Shown in pieces: positions 52,094 through 60,714 of a stretch of DNA of 64,000 nt. Under the pieces are notes generated by a model. That model was not told the DNA's origin. It did not search any database and saw nothing but the letters and a program-made list of their open reading frames with translations. The translations under genes were made by a program, and so were the position numbers. Location of the stretch: positions 1-64,000 of the forward strand of contig JABXII010000005.1 in assembly GCA_013373175.1 (NCBI GenBank). Direction: 5' to 3'. Positions within the stretch are counted from its first letter, which is position 1. Each line of letters begins with the position of its first letter. The stretch comes from Campylobacteraceae bacterium (GTDB lineage Bacteria; Campylobacterota; Campylobacteria; Campylobacterales; Arcobacteraceae).

Positions 52094-52522
52094 TTACTCT
52101 TTATTTTGTTTTCTTTTTTCTTTTTGTTTTGCTAGTATTTTTTCTTTATTTCTTCTATAATATTCTCTTCTATACTCTCGAAGTTTTTCTTTTTTTCTTT
52201 CTCTATACTCTTTATCGTAGTTTAGTCTTTCTTCTTTATTCTCTTCGTAGTACTCTTTTTTCTGTTTTTTATAGTCTTGAATTTTTTTAATGATTTGTTC
52301 TTTTCTTTCATCAATATGACCCTTTTGCTTTTTTGCAATAAGTTTCATATTTTTCAAAAAGTTTACATCACTTAGTTCTTCAGAGTAATCAATACTTTTT
52401 AAGTCTTTATACTTTGCAGAAGAAGAGTCTTTATTTTTACTTTTTAAATAATATTCTCTTTTCTTTTTTTTATGCTTTAAAAAGTTTTCTTCTCTTAGTC
52501 TTTTTAATTCTTTTAAATCCAT
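52094..52522 (-). CDS. Highly charged coiled-coil protein of unknown function
   Basis: 142 residues, more than half Lys, Glu, Arg or Tyr. It reads as an almost continuous basic alpha helix (LRREYYRRNKEKILAKQ-like units such as YREYRREYYRRNKEK near the C terminus), interrupted around residues 30-50. No known domain is recognised. Between flgG and the SPOR-like gene in a tight leftward operon, so a flagellum-related role is possible; the composition alone would suit nucleic-acid binding or a structural rod. The high lysine content is partly a consequence of AT-rich DNA, but the frame is long and has an ATG, so a real gene is favoured. Confidence 0.6.
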   Translation of the reverse strand: MDLKELKRLREENFLKHKKKKREYYLKSKNKDSSSAKYKDLKSIDYSEELSDVNFLKNMKLIAKKQKGHIDERKEQIIKKIQDYKKQKKEYYEENKEERLNYDKEYRERKKEKLREYRREYYRRNKEKILAKQKEKRKQNKE

Positions 52523-52541
52523 TGAACTACAAAATTAATAA

Positions 52542-53330
52542 TTATCTTTTAAGTCTGTTAACTGTGTCAAGCATACTATCTGCAGTAGTAATTGCTTTTG
52601 AGTTAGCTTCATAAGCTCTTTGAGCTGTAATTAAGTCAACCATTTCATTAACAAGTTTAACGTTTGATAACTCAATCATCCCTTGTCTTAATCCACCTAA
52701 TTGATCTTCTGTAGGATTAGCAACAATTGCATCTCCAGATGCTTCACTTGCTCTATATAGTGATTCTCCTGTAGGTGTTAATCCAGCAGGGTTAATAAAA
52801 TCTGCAATTGTGATTTGTCCAATTTCAACTTCTTCTTCTGTTTGAGGATCTTTCCCTGTTACAATACCATCTGTACCAATTGAGATCTCAACTAGATTAT
52901 CAGGAACTGTAATTTGAGGCTCTAAAAGATATCCGTTTCCATTTACAATGTTTCCTTCTTCATCAAGCTTAAATTGACCATTTCTTGTATAAGCTAGTTC
53001 ACCATTCGGTAAAGTGATTTGGAAGAAGCCTTTGCCTTCAATGGCAATATCAAGTGGATTTGAGGTGTTCTTTAAGTCACCTTCTAAAAAGTCTTTTTGT
53101 ATACCAGAAATTCTAACCCCTAAACCTACATCCATTCCTGTTGGATTTATAGTATTCTGTGAAGTTCTTCCTGCTGTATAGTTTAAACTTTCGTACATTA
53201 AGTCTTGAAACTCTGCCCTATCTTTCTTAAACCCAGCAGTATTTACATTTGAGATATTATTAGATGTAACATCAATTTGATGCTGCATAGAATTCATTCC
53301 TGTTGCTGCAGTATATAAACCTCTTAACAT
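52542..53330 (-). CDS. flgG: Flagellar distal rod protein FlgG
   Basis: Distal rod component of the flagellar basal body, 262 residues, the standard length. Starts MLRGLYTAATGMNSMQHQID with the rod/hook signature TSNNISNVNTAGFKKDR (residues about 23-38). The central TRNGQFKLDEEGNIVNGNG block and C-terminal VDLITAQRAYEANSKAITTADSML are typical. It is divergent from cheY across 162 bases, and followed by two uncharacterised genes on the same strand. A separate flgF-like gene lies in the rightward arm. Confidence 0.95.
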   Translation of the reverse strand: MLRGLYTAATGMNSMQHQIDVTSNNISNVNTAGFKKDRAEFQDLMYESLNYTAGRTSQNTINPTGMDVGLGVRISGIQKDFLEGDLKNTSNPLDIAIEGKGFFQITLPNGELAYTRNGQFKLDEEGNIVNGNGYLLEPQITVPDNLVEISIGTDGIVTGKDPQTEEEVEIGQITIADFINPAGLTPTGESLYRASEASGDAIVANPTEDQLGGLRQGMIELSNVKLVNEMVDLITAQRAYEANSKAITTADSMLDTVNRLKR

Positions 53331-53446
53331 GGTGTACCTTTTAATTAAAGTAATATTAAATAATTATATTTAAAGTACTTTTAAACTTTGATAAATTCTA
53401 TTAAGCAATTTTTTATTTATTAAGTATAAATTTAAAACAAATTTTA

Positions 53447-53452
53447 TATAAT
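53447..53452 (+). promoter_or_regulatory. Probable -10 box of the cheY-cheZ-flagellar operon
   Basis: TATAAT at 53447-53452, 40 bases before the cheY start, in an AT-rich divergent region. No sigma-28 (GCCGATAA-like) or sigma-54 (GG-N10-GC) motif is visible, which fits Arcobacter species that lack these flagellar sigma factors. Confidence 0.55.
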
Positions 53453-53492
53453 GTATAGATTTTGAATATAGTTTTTTGATAAGGGTTAAATT

Positions 53493-53861
53493 ATGAAAAT
53501 TTTGATAGTGGATGATAGTTCTACAATGAGAAGAATCATTGGTAATGTTGTAATGCAATTAGGTTTTGCAAAAGATGACTTCGATGAAGCAGAAGATGGT
53601 GTGAAAGCTTGGAAACTTCTTACAGAAGGTCAGTATGATATTATTTTAACAGACTGGAATATGCCTAATATGAATGGTTTAGATTTAGTTAAAAAAGTTA
53701 GATCTGAAGGTAACCATCAAAAGGTTCCAATTATTATGATTACTACAGAAGGTGGTAAAGGGGAAGTTATTACAGCACTAAAAGCTGGAGTAAATAACTA
53801 TATTGTTAAACCATTTAATGCACAAGTTTTAAAAGAGAAACTTGATGGAGTTTTAAAATAA
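53493..53861 (+). CDS. cheY: Chemotaxis response regulator CheY
   Basis: 122-residue single-domain receiver protein. The acidic pair is D7-D8 (LIVDDSS), the phosphorylation site D54 (LTDWNMPNMNG), T84/T85 (IMITTEGG) and K106 (IVKPFNA) complete the active site. Phospho-CheY binds FliM to change motor rotation. AAGGG at 53481-53485 is the ribosome-binding site. It is followed after 34 bases by a CheZ-like gene, an informative pairing of response regulator and probable phosphatase. Confidence 0.97.
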   Translation: MKILIVDDSSTMRRIIGNVVMQLGFAKDDFDEAEDGVKAWKLLTEGQYDIILTDWNMPNMNGLDLVKKVRSEGNHQKVPIIMITTEGGKGEVITALKAGVNNYIVKPFNAQVLKEKLDGVLK

Positions 53862-53895
53862 TAAATAATACACAGTACCAATAAAAGGTTTTAAA

Positions 53896-55053
53896 ATGAG
53901 TATGAGTCAAGAAGAAATTGAAGCTTTAATGAATGGTTTAGACTTTGAAGATGATAGTTCAAAGGAAGAAGCTGCGCCAGCAGAGCAACCAGAAGCTAAA
54001 GAAGAAGTAGCACCAGAGCCTCAAGCAGAAGAGACGACAGAAAACTCAACGATGTCTGAAAATGACATTAATGATTTGATAGCGCAAACTGAAGAAATAG
54101 TAAATAATAAAGAAGAAGATATTGAAGAAGAAACAGTTGATGATATTCTAAATAACATTGAAGAAACTGCATCAGTTGTTGACACAAGTGATAGTATAGA
54201 TGATGTGTTAAAAGAAGTTGAAGCAATTGAAGAGGTTGATGAACCTAAGATTACTGAAGATAGTGTACCTTCTGTTGATACTCCTGAAATAACTGAAACG
54301 GATATACCTTCAGTTGAAGAGCCAGTTGAAGAAGAAATGGCAAAAGAAGACCCTGTAGAAGAAGATAACTTTGATGATATTCTTTCTTCTATTGATGGAT
54401 TACAAGAGGAAGAACCTAAAGAAGAAGCTATTACTGAAACTGAAAAAGTGGATATACCAATGGATATTCCCGAAATGGATCCTGATATAGAAGATATTGA
54501 TTCAAAAATAAATAGTGGAGTTTTTCCTTTGCCAGTAGAACAAGATAATAAAGTAGTAAATCAATTAAGTCAAGTTGCTAATGATTCTGAAGAAAAAGCA
54601 ACAAAAATATTTGATGTATTAAGTAATATCTTAGATTATAATAATGAAATACAAAATGATGTTCAAGAGTTAGCAAGTTTTAATGAAAAACAAACAGTTA
54701 TGTTATCTTCATTAAATCAAAAATTCCCAAATATTGATGCTTTTAAACAAAATCTTGAACAAGCAGAAAAAATGGGTAATTTTATCTCTGATATTAATGA
54801 TAAAATAAATAATGGTAATATGGAAATTTTTCAGGCAATGGAGTTAATGCAATATCATGATATTAATAGACAAAAGATAGAAAGAGTAATGTCTGTTATT
54901 AGAAAATTAACAGTATACTTAAATAATCTTTTTGAAGATGAAAATGATTATAAAGAGATTGCAGTTGCTAAACATATTCATGGAGATTCATCTACTGGAG
55001 ATTTAATGGCAGAAGATGATTTAGACGCATTAATTGCAGAGTTTAATAAGTAG
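53896..55053 (+). CDS. cheZ: CheZ-like phospho-CheY phosphatase with repeated CheY-docking-like motifs
   Basis: 385 residues. The C-terminal helical part (about residues 200-355) resembles remote CheZ orthologues. D322-I-N-R-Q326-KIER aligns with the catalytic D143-L-T-G-Q147-VIKR of E. coli CheZ, so phosphatase activity is likely. The C-terminal tail AEDDLDALIAEF (372-383) matches the CheY-binding CheZ tail (VDDLLDSLGF). The N terminus MSQEEIEALMNGL (3-15) matches the FliM CheY-binding peptide. The acidic linker has SENDINDLI (54-62) and VDDIL (81-85), IDDVL (101-105), FDDIL (159-163). AAAAGG precedes ATG 53896. Located directly after cheY. Confidence 0.82.
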   Translation: MSMSQEEIEALMNGLDFEDDSSKEEAAPAEQPEAKEEVAPEPQAEETTENSTMSENDINDLIAQTEEIVNNKEEDIEEETVDDILNNIEETASVVDTSDSIDDVLKEVEAIEEVDEPKITEDSVPSVDTPEITETDIPSVEEPVEEEMAKEDPVEEDNFDDILSSIDGLQEEEPKEEAITETEKVDIPMDIPEMDPDIEDIDSKINSGVFPLPVEQDNKVVNQLSQVANDSEEKATKIFDVLSNILDYNNEIQNDVQELASFNEKQTVMLSSLNQKFPNIDAFKQNLEQAEKMGNFISDINDKINNGNMEIFQAMELMQYHDINRQKIERVMSVIRKLTVYLNNLFEDENDYKEIAVAKHIHGDSSTGDLMAEDDLDALIAEFNK

Positions 55054-55062
55054 GAGAAGATA

Positions 55063-55788
55063 ATGGCAAAATATCCTTTAGCGGCATCAATGATTAATCA
55101 GATAAATAGGATTGATGTAGTTTCTAATAATTTAGCAAATGTGAATACAGTTGGTTTTAAACAAGAAGGAACAGCTGAAGGGTCATTTAACTATTATATG
55201 CAAAGGGCCCAAAAAGAGGGTTTTGATCCCACAAAATTAAATGAAGTAGTTAATACAATTCCAAAAATGGATACAACATATATTAACGCTGAAAGTGGAC
55301 CTATTATACCCACTGGAAATGCTTTAGATTTTTCTTTAACACAATCGGATACTTTTTTTAAAGTTAGGGATGAAAATACAGGAGATGTTGTTTATACAAG
55401 AGATGGCTCATTTAAGAACTTAAATGGTGTTTTAGTAGATTCAAATGGACAAGCTGTATTATCAAATGATGATGAACCTGTTGCAATAGAGGATGGAGAA
55501 AATTTCGAAGCTCAAATTGGTGTGGTTCAAATAAATTATGATGATTTACAAAAATATAAGGATAATAATTTTAGAGCTAAAAATGGACAAGCAAATATTA
55601 TTCCAATAGAAAATAATGATGGACAATTTATGCAAGGTTCTTTAGAAAAGTCAAATGTAAATAGTGTCTCATCAATGGTAGCTTTAATTGATGCACATAG
55701 AAGATTAGAACAAGCACAAAAAGCAGTTCAAACAGAAAGTGAAATGAATGAAGTGTTAGTTCAAAAAATTGGGGATACGAGTAGATAA
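55063..55788 (+). CDS. flgF: Flagellar proximal rod protein FlgF-like
   Basis: 241 residues of the rod/hook family. The N-terminal motif is VVSNNLANVNTVGFKQEG, and the C terminus GSLEKSNVNSVSSMVALIDAHRRLEQAQKAV matches the rod-protein C-terminal helix. The centre has VVYTRDGSFKN. Length and the pairing with the separate flgG favour FlgF (proximal rod), although FlgG-type assignment cannot be fully excluded. GGAG precedes the start. Its stop overlaps the flgB start by one base. Confidence 0.82.
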   Translation: MAKYPLAASMINQINRIDVVSNNLANVNTVGFKQEGTAEGSFNYYMQRAQKEGFDPTKLNEVVNTIPKMDTTYINAESGPIIPTGNALDFSLTQSDTFFKVRDENTGDVVYTRDGSFKNLNGVLVDSNGQAVLSNDDEPVAIEDGENFEAQIGVVQINYDDLQKYKDNNFRAKNGQANIIPIENNDGQFMQGSLEKSNVNSVSSMVALIDAHRRLEQAQKAVQTESEMNEVLVQKIGDTSR

Positions 55789-56198
55789 TGGAAGCAAGTG
55801 GAGTAACTAACTTATTATTTAAACATTTAAGCTTTAGAAGCGATAGACAAAATGTTATCTCAAGTAATATTGCAAATGTAAATACACCAGGATACAAAAC
55901 AAAAGATTTAGTTTTTGAAAATGAATTAAATCAAGTAAAAAATAACAGAGACTTAGCACTTTACACAACAAATACAAAACATATCAATCCTTCTTTAAGT
56001 GACATTAATAAATTCAATGAACCTAAATTAGTTAATGTAAAGGGATTAGAAGAACAAAATGATGGAAATAATGTTAGCATGGATAGTCAAATGAGTGAAA
56101 TGTCAAAAAATAAGATTATTTTTGATGCTATACAATCATCAATTAAAAAAGATTCTAGACTATTTAGGTCAGTTATTGAATCATCACAAAAAAACTAG
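55788..56198 (+). CDS. flgB: Flagellar basal-body rod protein FlgB
   Basis: Proximal rod protein, 136 residues. N-terminal motif VISSNIANVNTPGYKTKDLVFE is the FlgB hallmark; the C terminus NVSMDSQMSEMSKNKIIFDAIQS is typical (the D-x-E/Q-M-x-x-M motif). FlgC and FliE genes, which usually follow flgB, are absent here: fliF starts 16 bases downstream. The start overlaps the flgF stop. Confidence 0.93.
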   Translation: MEASGVTNLLFKHLSFRSDRQNVISSNIANVNTPGYKTKDLVFENELNQVKNNRDLALYTTNTKHINPSLSDINKFNEPKLVNVKGLEEQNDGNNVSMDSQMSEMSKNKIIFDAIQSSIKKDSRLFRSVIESSQKN

Positions 56199-56214
56199 TT
56201 AGGATTATTATTAT

Positions 56215-57960
56215 ATGGATCAACTTTTAAAGTTTATTAACAACTTAAATGCTGCACAAAGAGCTGTAATAATTGGAGGTTTTTCTATTTTATTTGTGCT
56301 ACTAGTTGGATTATTGGTATACTCAAATGTAAAAGCAGAAGATAAAAAACTTAATTATACTATTGCAAGTAATTTAACAAAAAATCAAGTTATGATGGCA
56401 AGTAATGAACTTGAAGCATCAGGAGTCCCTTTTTCTGTAATTGGAAGTGGTAATTCTCTTACTTTAAAAACATCAAAAGAGTTTATAAATATTGCAAAAA
56501 TTAAACTTGTAACAAGTGAAGCTTCAACAAGTAAACATGTTGGATGGGAAATATTTGAAAAATCCTCTTTAGGAACAACAAATTTTGAAAATAATGTTAA
56601 GTTTTTAAGAGCAACAGAAGGTGAATTATCAAGATCACTTGAATCACTTTCTGGGGTTTTAAGTGCCAGTGTTAAAATAGCAATTCCTAAAAACACTATT
56701 TTCACTGAAAGAAAAACTGACCCAACGGCTTCTGCAGTACTTTCTTTAAAACCTGGAGTTTTCTTAACTCAAAAACAAATTGATGGTATCAAAAACTTTA
56801 TTGCATCTGCGGTACCAGATTTAGAAGTTGAAAACATTAAACTTATCGATCAAGATGGTGCTTTATTACAAATGTCATCAGATGATATTGAAAATGAGAA
56901 ATCATTAACACAAAATAAGTATAAACAAAAGCTTGAAAAAGATTATGAAAAAAAGATTGTTGAATTATTAGAACCAGTAGTTGGAGTTGGAAGAGTTGTT
57001 GCAAGAGTAACAATGGAACTAGATTTTAAAAAAAGACATGTTCAAGAAGAAATATATGAACCTGAAGGAACAATAAGAAGTCAACAAACTACAGAAAATA
57101 GCACAAGTGCGACAGGTGGAAATACTGGTACTGGTGGAACAGCTGGTGTTGAGAATAATATACAAACTCCCGATGAAGCAAATGGAAATAATGGAATTCA
57201 ATCAACTAGTGAAAGTTCAAAAAATATAACAAATTATGAAATATCAAAAAAAGTAATAGATGAAAAGAATAATAATTACTCTTCTGTTAAAAAAGTAAGT
57301 GCAGCAGTAACCTTTGATTCAACAGTTTTTGAAAACAATGAAAATAAAGAAGAGTTTTTAGCTTCAATAGAATCAATTGTACAAGAGACAATAGGCTTTA
57401 ATGCAAAAAGAGGTGATAAACTTGCAGTAAAAGCATTTAAGTTTGTTACAATGAAAAATACAAAAGTACAAGTTGATGAAAATGGTAATCCTGTAATTGT
57501 AGATGCTTCAGATGCAGACTCTTCTGTAGATACATTAAGTATGATTAAATCAATACTTAAAGAGTTTAGTGAATACTTCCAATATATAATTGCTGCTTTA
57601 CTTTTATTTATTTTCTATAAGAAATTCATTGTTAATCATGAAGTTGTAATTTTAGGTGAAGATGGCAAAAAGAAATTAGATGCAGATGGTAATCCTATCG
57701 ATGATGATTTTATGAATGAGTTTTTAGGTGACTATGAAAATGAGTTTGATAGAAATACAGCAAAAGGAAGACTTAAGTCTAAAGTTAAAAGTCAAATTAT
57801 GAATAATATTGAAGGCTTAGATGAAGAGAGTGCCGCTAAGTATGAAGTATTAATTGAAGCAATAGATAAAGAAATTAATAATAATCCAGAAGAAATAGCA
57901 AGAATGATTGAGTTACTACTTTCTGAAGGAAGTGGTAAATTTAAACCGGAAAGAAAATAA
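56215..57960 (+). CDS. fliF: Flagellar MS-ring protein FliF
   Basis: The 581-residue MS-ring protein that is the assembly base of the motor. Membrane helices at about residues 17-37 and 457-475 bracket the periplasmic part with YscJ/FliF ring-building motifs (NLTKNQVMMASNELEASGVPF; SASVKIAIPKNTIF). A low-complexity Gly/Asn/Thr segment lies at about residues 288-345. The C-terminal cytoplasmic region (about 480-581, acidic, ending ARMIELLLSEGSGKFKPERK) binds FliG. Two bases separate it from fliG. Confidence 0.95.
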   Translation: MDQLLKFINNLNAAQRAVIIGGFSILFVLLVGLLVYSNVKAEDKKLNYTIASNLTKNQVMMASNELEASGVPFSVIGSGNSLTLKTSKEFINIAKIKLVTSEASTSKHVGWEIFEKSSLGTTNFENNVKFLRATEGELSRSLESLSGVLSASVKIAIPKNTIFTERKTDPTASAVLSLKPGVFLTQKQIDGIKNFIASAVPDLEVENIKLIDQDGALLQMSSDDIENEKSLTQNKYKQKLEKDYEKKIVELLEPVVGVGRVVARVTMELDFKKRHVQEEIYEPEGTIRSQQTTENSTSATGGNTGTGGTAGVENNIQTPDEANGNNGIQSTSESSKNITNYEISKKVIDEKNNNYSSVKKVSAAVTFDSTVFENNENKEEFLASIESIVQETIGFNAKRGDKLAVKAFKFVTMKNTKVQVDENGNPVIVDASDADSSVDTLSMIKSILKEFSEYFQYIIAALLLFIFYKKFIVNHEVVILGEDGKKKLDADGNPIDDDFMNEFLGDYENEFDRNTAKGRLKSKVKSQIMNNIEGLDEESAAKYEVLIEAIDKEINNNPEEIARMIELLLSEGSGKFKPERK

Positions 57961-57962
57961 AG

Positions 57963-58970
57963 ATGGCTGAAGAGTATAAAGATTTATTAAAAGGTATGTC
58001 AATGATAAGTAAGGTCGCACATTTTTGCGTCCTTATTGGTGAAGATGCAACAGTAAAAATTTTTCAACATTTACCAAAAAATATTGTTGAAGATATTTCT
58101 ACTGAAATTACAATGATTCAATCTGTTGATAAAGAAATATCCCTTGCAATATTAGAAGAGTTTCATCTATTTACTAGGTCAAAAAACTTTATTAGTTCTG
58201 GTGGATATGACTATGCTAAAGATATTTTATATAAATCTTTAGGTAAAGGTGAAGCAGATGAAGTTTTAGCAAAGCTATCAAGAATGAAGCTTGCAGCACA
58301 ATCATTTGCTTATTTAGATGCAATTAATCCAAAACAGTTATCTGACTTCATTAAAGATGAATCACCTCAAACTATTGCAGTAATTCTTTCTCATATGGAA
58401 GCAACAAAAGCAGCAGATGTATTAATGCAACTTGAAGAAGATATTAAAGTTAAAGTTACTATGCAAATGGCAACTATTAAAGATGTATCACCAGATGTTG
58501 TAAGAACAATTTCTGTAGTATTAGAAAAGAAACTAGAATCTCTTCTTTCTTCTATTGTTGATGTTGGTGGTGTTAAAGTTGTTGCAGATATGTTAAATAG
58601 AGTTGGTCCAAAGTCTCAAGATATCTTAAAAAATATCAATGGTGTTGATACCTCGTTAGCAACTAAGATTAAAGAAAATATGTTCGTGTTTGAAGATTTA
58701 TTAAACTTAGATTCTGAACATGTTATGAAGATTTTACAAAATGTTGATACTGCCGATGTTGCAGTAGCAATGAAAAATGCTACTGAAGATGATATGACTA
58801 AAATCACAAGTGCAATGTCTCAAAGAGCAAGTGATAGATTTAAAGAAGAGTTTGAAATGCTTACAAAAGTTAAAATTAAAGACATTGAAGCGGCACAAAG
58901 GAAAATGCTTGATGTTGCACAAAAAATGATTGAAGAAGGTACAATTGATAGAGATATGGATGAACAATAA
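57963..58970 (+). CDS. fliG: Flagellar motor switch protein FliG
   Basis: Rotor protein that couples stator movement to rotation, 335 residues. The middle domain has the EHPQ-like motif as DESPQTIAVILSHM, followed by armadillo-like repeats. The C-terminal domain shows MFVFEDLLNLDSEHVMKILQNVDTADVAVAMK and the charged torque helix (MSQRASDRFKEEFEML). Length is normal. ATG lies 2 bases after the fliF stop and its stop overlaps the fliH start by one base. Confidence 0.96.
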   Translation: MAEEYKDLLKGMSMISKVAHFCVLIGEDATVKIFQHLPKNIVEDISTEITMIQSVDKEISLAILEEFHLFTRSKNFISSGGYDYAKDILYKSLGKGEADEVLAKLSRMKLAAQSFAYLDAINPKQLSDFIKDESPQTIAVILSHMEATKAADVLMQLEEDIKVKVTMQMATIKDVSPDVVRTISVVLEKKLESLLSSIVDVGGVKVVADMLNRVGPKSQDILKNINGVDTSLATKIKENMFVFEDLLNLDSEHVMKILQNVDTADVAVAMKNATEDDMTKITSAMSQRASDRFKEEFEMLTKVKIKDIEAAQRKMLDVAQKMIEEGTIDRDMDEQ

Positions 58971-59632
58971 TGAATAAAGCAAATGTATACTCAAATGCAA
59001 AAATTGTAAAAAACAGTGAAGTTCAAGAGTATCAATTAGGTACTTTTGTTAAAGATGAAGCTGGACAAACACAACAAGTTAATATTCCAACATCTGTATT
59101 AAATACAAGCAATATTAATGGTGATATGGAAGCTGTTTTAAATGAAATCAAAAGCTTAAGTACTCAACTTACTCAAATGAACCAAAAAGTTACTAGCCTT
59201 GAAAATGCAGGGGTAAAAGAAAAAGATATTGATGCACAAGTTGTTCAAGCTATAAAAGATTTAAAACATTACGCAAACTTCTTTGAGCAAGCAACTTTTC
59301 AAATGGAAACAAAACTTCTTAAAACATCTATCTCTATAGCACAAAAAATTATTGCAATTGAAATTGGACAAAACTCAGCGGCTATTGCAAAACAAACTAT
59401 TACACATCTTTTAGAAAAGATAAAAAATGCTTCTAAAGTTAAGATACATTTGAATCCAAAAGATTATCAAGTATTAAAAAATGAACTAAACCTTGAGAGT
59501 TTTATTCAATTAGTTGATGACCCTAATGTAACACCAGGTGGTGTTGTTATAGCTAGTGACTTAGGAAACTTTGATGGAAATATTGAAGCAAAAGTTAATA
59601 CTATGCTTGAATCCTTAGACAACGTCTTATAA
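58970..59632 (+). CDS. fliH: Flagellar export regulator FliH
   Basis: 220 residues matching FliH, the peripheral stalk and regulator of the FliI export ATPase. N-terminal part variable and Asn/Gln-rich; central coiled coil with alternating small residues around VVQAIKDLKHYANFFEQATFQ; C-terminal domain with SISIAQKIIAIEIGQN, VKIHLNPKDYQVL and TPGGVVIASDLGNFDGNIEAKVNTM, typical of the FliH/V-ATPase E-like domain. fliI is not adjacent. A promoter-like region separates it from the fliN-like gene. Confidence 0.9.
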   Translation: MNKANVYSNAKIVKNSEVQEYQLGTFVKDEAGQTQQVNIPTSVLNTSNINGDMEAVLNEIKSLSTQLTQMNQKVTSLENAGVKEKDIDAQVVQAIKDLKHYANFFEQATFQMETKLLKTSISIAQKIIAIEIGQNSAAIAKQTITHLLEKIKNASKVKIHLNPKDYQVLKNELNLESFIQLVDDPNVTPGGVVIASDLGNFDGNIEAKVNTMLESLDNVL

Positions 59633-59699
59633 AAAAACTTAAAAAAATAAACTATTTAAATATTTTTTCTATATAATCTTTTTTACCATAATTTTGTGG

Positions 59700-59705
59700 T
59701 ATAAT
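59700..59705 (+). promoter_or_regulatory. Probable -10 box upstream of the fliN-like gene
   Basis: TATAAT at 59700-59705 and another at 59672-59677 lie in the 100-base gap after fliH. The more distal one is followed by ACCATAATTTTGTGGTATAAT, a partial inverted repeat. They could drive fliN, flgD and the hook genes separately from the upstream rotor genes. Confidence 0.5.
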
Positions 59706-59732
59706 CTAGTAACTTAACAAAAAAGTGCATTT

Positions 59733-60020
59733 ATGGAAATTAGTGAAAGAGATTATGACCTATTAGTAGATACCGAGATTACTGTTGATGTTATGCTTGG
59801 AAGTGCAAATATTACTTTAAAAGAGTTTTTAGAACTTTCAGAAGGGGATATTATATCTTTAGATAAGCAAGCAGGTTCAGGTGGTGATATCTTTGTTAAT
59901 CATAGGATTATCGGTACAGGTGATATCATTGTTATTGATGAAAAACTAGCAGTAAGAGTTCAAGAAGCAATGGATTCTGACAATGTAGTTAGATACTTCT
60001 TTGATGAAAAAGCGAATTAG
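59733..60020 (+). CDS. fliN: FliN-like motor switch protein (SpoA domain)
   Basis: 95 residues consisting almost entirely of a SpoA/FliN domain: DTEITVDVMLGSANITLKEFLELSEGDIISLDK and GGDIFVNHRIIGTGDIIVIDEKLAVRV (the conserved VNxxLIGxGEVVVVxxxxGVRI pattern). It is part of the C-ring. The short length fits FliN rather than FliY, which carries an extra N-terminal CheC-like domain. The N-terminal FliM-binding segment is short. flgD follows after 9 bases. Confidence 0.9.
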   Translation: MEISERDYDLLVDTEITVDVMLGSANITLKEFLELSEGDIISLDKQAGSGGDIFVNHRIIGTGDIIVIDEKLAVRVQEAMDSDNVVRYFFDEKAN

Positions 60021-60029
60021 GAGATTATT

Positions 60030-60704
60030 ATGGCAGTAGAAAATAATGTGACAGTTAATAGTTCAAGAGGTGTAGATGGTAATTCATATACTACTTCTGT
60101 AGCTAATGATGAGCTAACAAATCAAGACTTTTTAAGACTAATGTTGGAACAACTTAAAATGCAAGATCCTACTAAACCAATGGATTCTGATCAAATGCTT
60201 ACTACTCAAATGCAAATGTCTAGTATTAATACTAACCTTGAAACAATCGAAACTATGAAATTTCTTGCTAATTCTTTTAAGCAATCAAATCTTTCAAATG
60301 CAGCAACAATAATTGGTAAAAATATTGAAGATGGAAATATTGGTGAAAATGGAGTTAGCAAAGCATATACTGTAAGATCGGTAGAAGTTGTAGATGGCGA
60401 TGTAATGGTAAAAGCACAACAAATTCTGTATATAGAAGACCAAGTAAGAGATAAAGATGGTAACTATGTTTTTTATGATGTGAAAGGTCAAATTTTAGAT
60501 GAAGATGGGAAACCAACTGGAAAAAAAGTTGCTCTAGAAGACCCAGGGAAAGTAATCGTAGATAAAGATGGCAACCCTGTAATACTAGATAAAAATAATG
60601 AGATTATTGAAGACTCTGAATATACAGTAGATGGAAGTACTATGCCTGTCTATTCAAATCAATTGTCTGTTATTCCTTATGCTCAAGTTACTAAAATATT
60701 TTAA
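60030..60704 (+). CDS. flgD: Flagellar hook capping protein FlgD
   Basis: 224 residues. The conserved N-terminal hook-cap region is visible: NQDFLRLMLEQLKMQDPTKPMDSDQMLTTQMQMSSI, in blocks FLRLMLEQLKMQDPTKP and DQMLTTQMQM. The rest is a variable domain with Asp/Gly-rich strand repeats (DGDVMV, DKDGNYV, DEDGKPTG, DKDGNPV) like those of a FlgD FLG-Ig-like tail. FlgD caps the growing hook; the hook-type genes lie immediately after it. Starts 9 bases after the fliN-like gene and ends 10 bases before the next gene. Confidence 0.9.
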   Translation: MAVENNVTVNSSRGVDGNSYTTSVANDELTNQDFLRLMLEQLKMQDPTKPMDSDQMLTTQMQMSSINTNLETIETMKFLANSFKQSNLSNAATIIGKNIEDGNIGENGVSKAYTVRSVEVVDGDVMVKAQQILYIEDQVRDKDGNYVFYDVKGQILDEDGKPTGKKVALEDPGKVIVDKDGNPVILDKNNEIIEDSEYTVDGSTMPVYSNQLSVIPYAQVTKIF

Positions 60705-60714
60705 AGGCTAAAAA

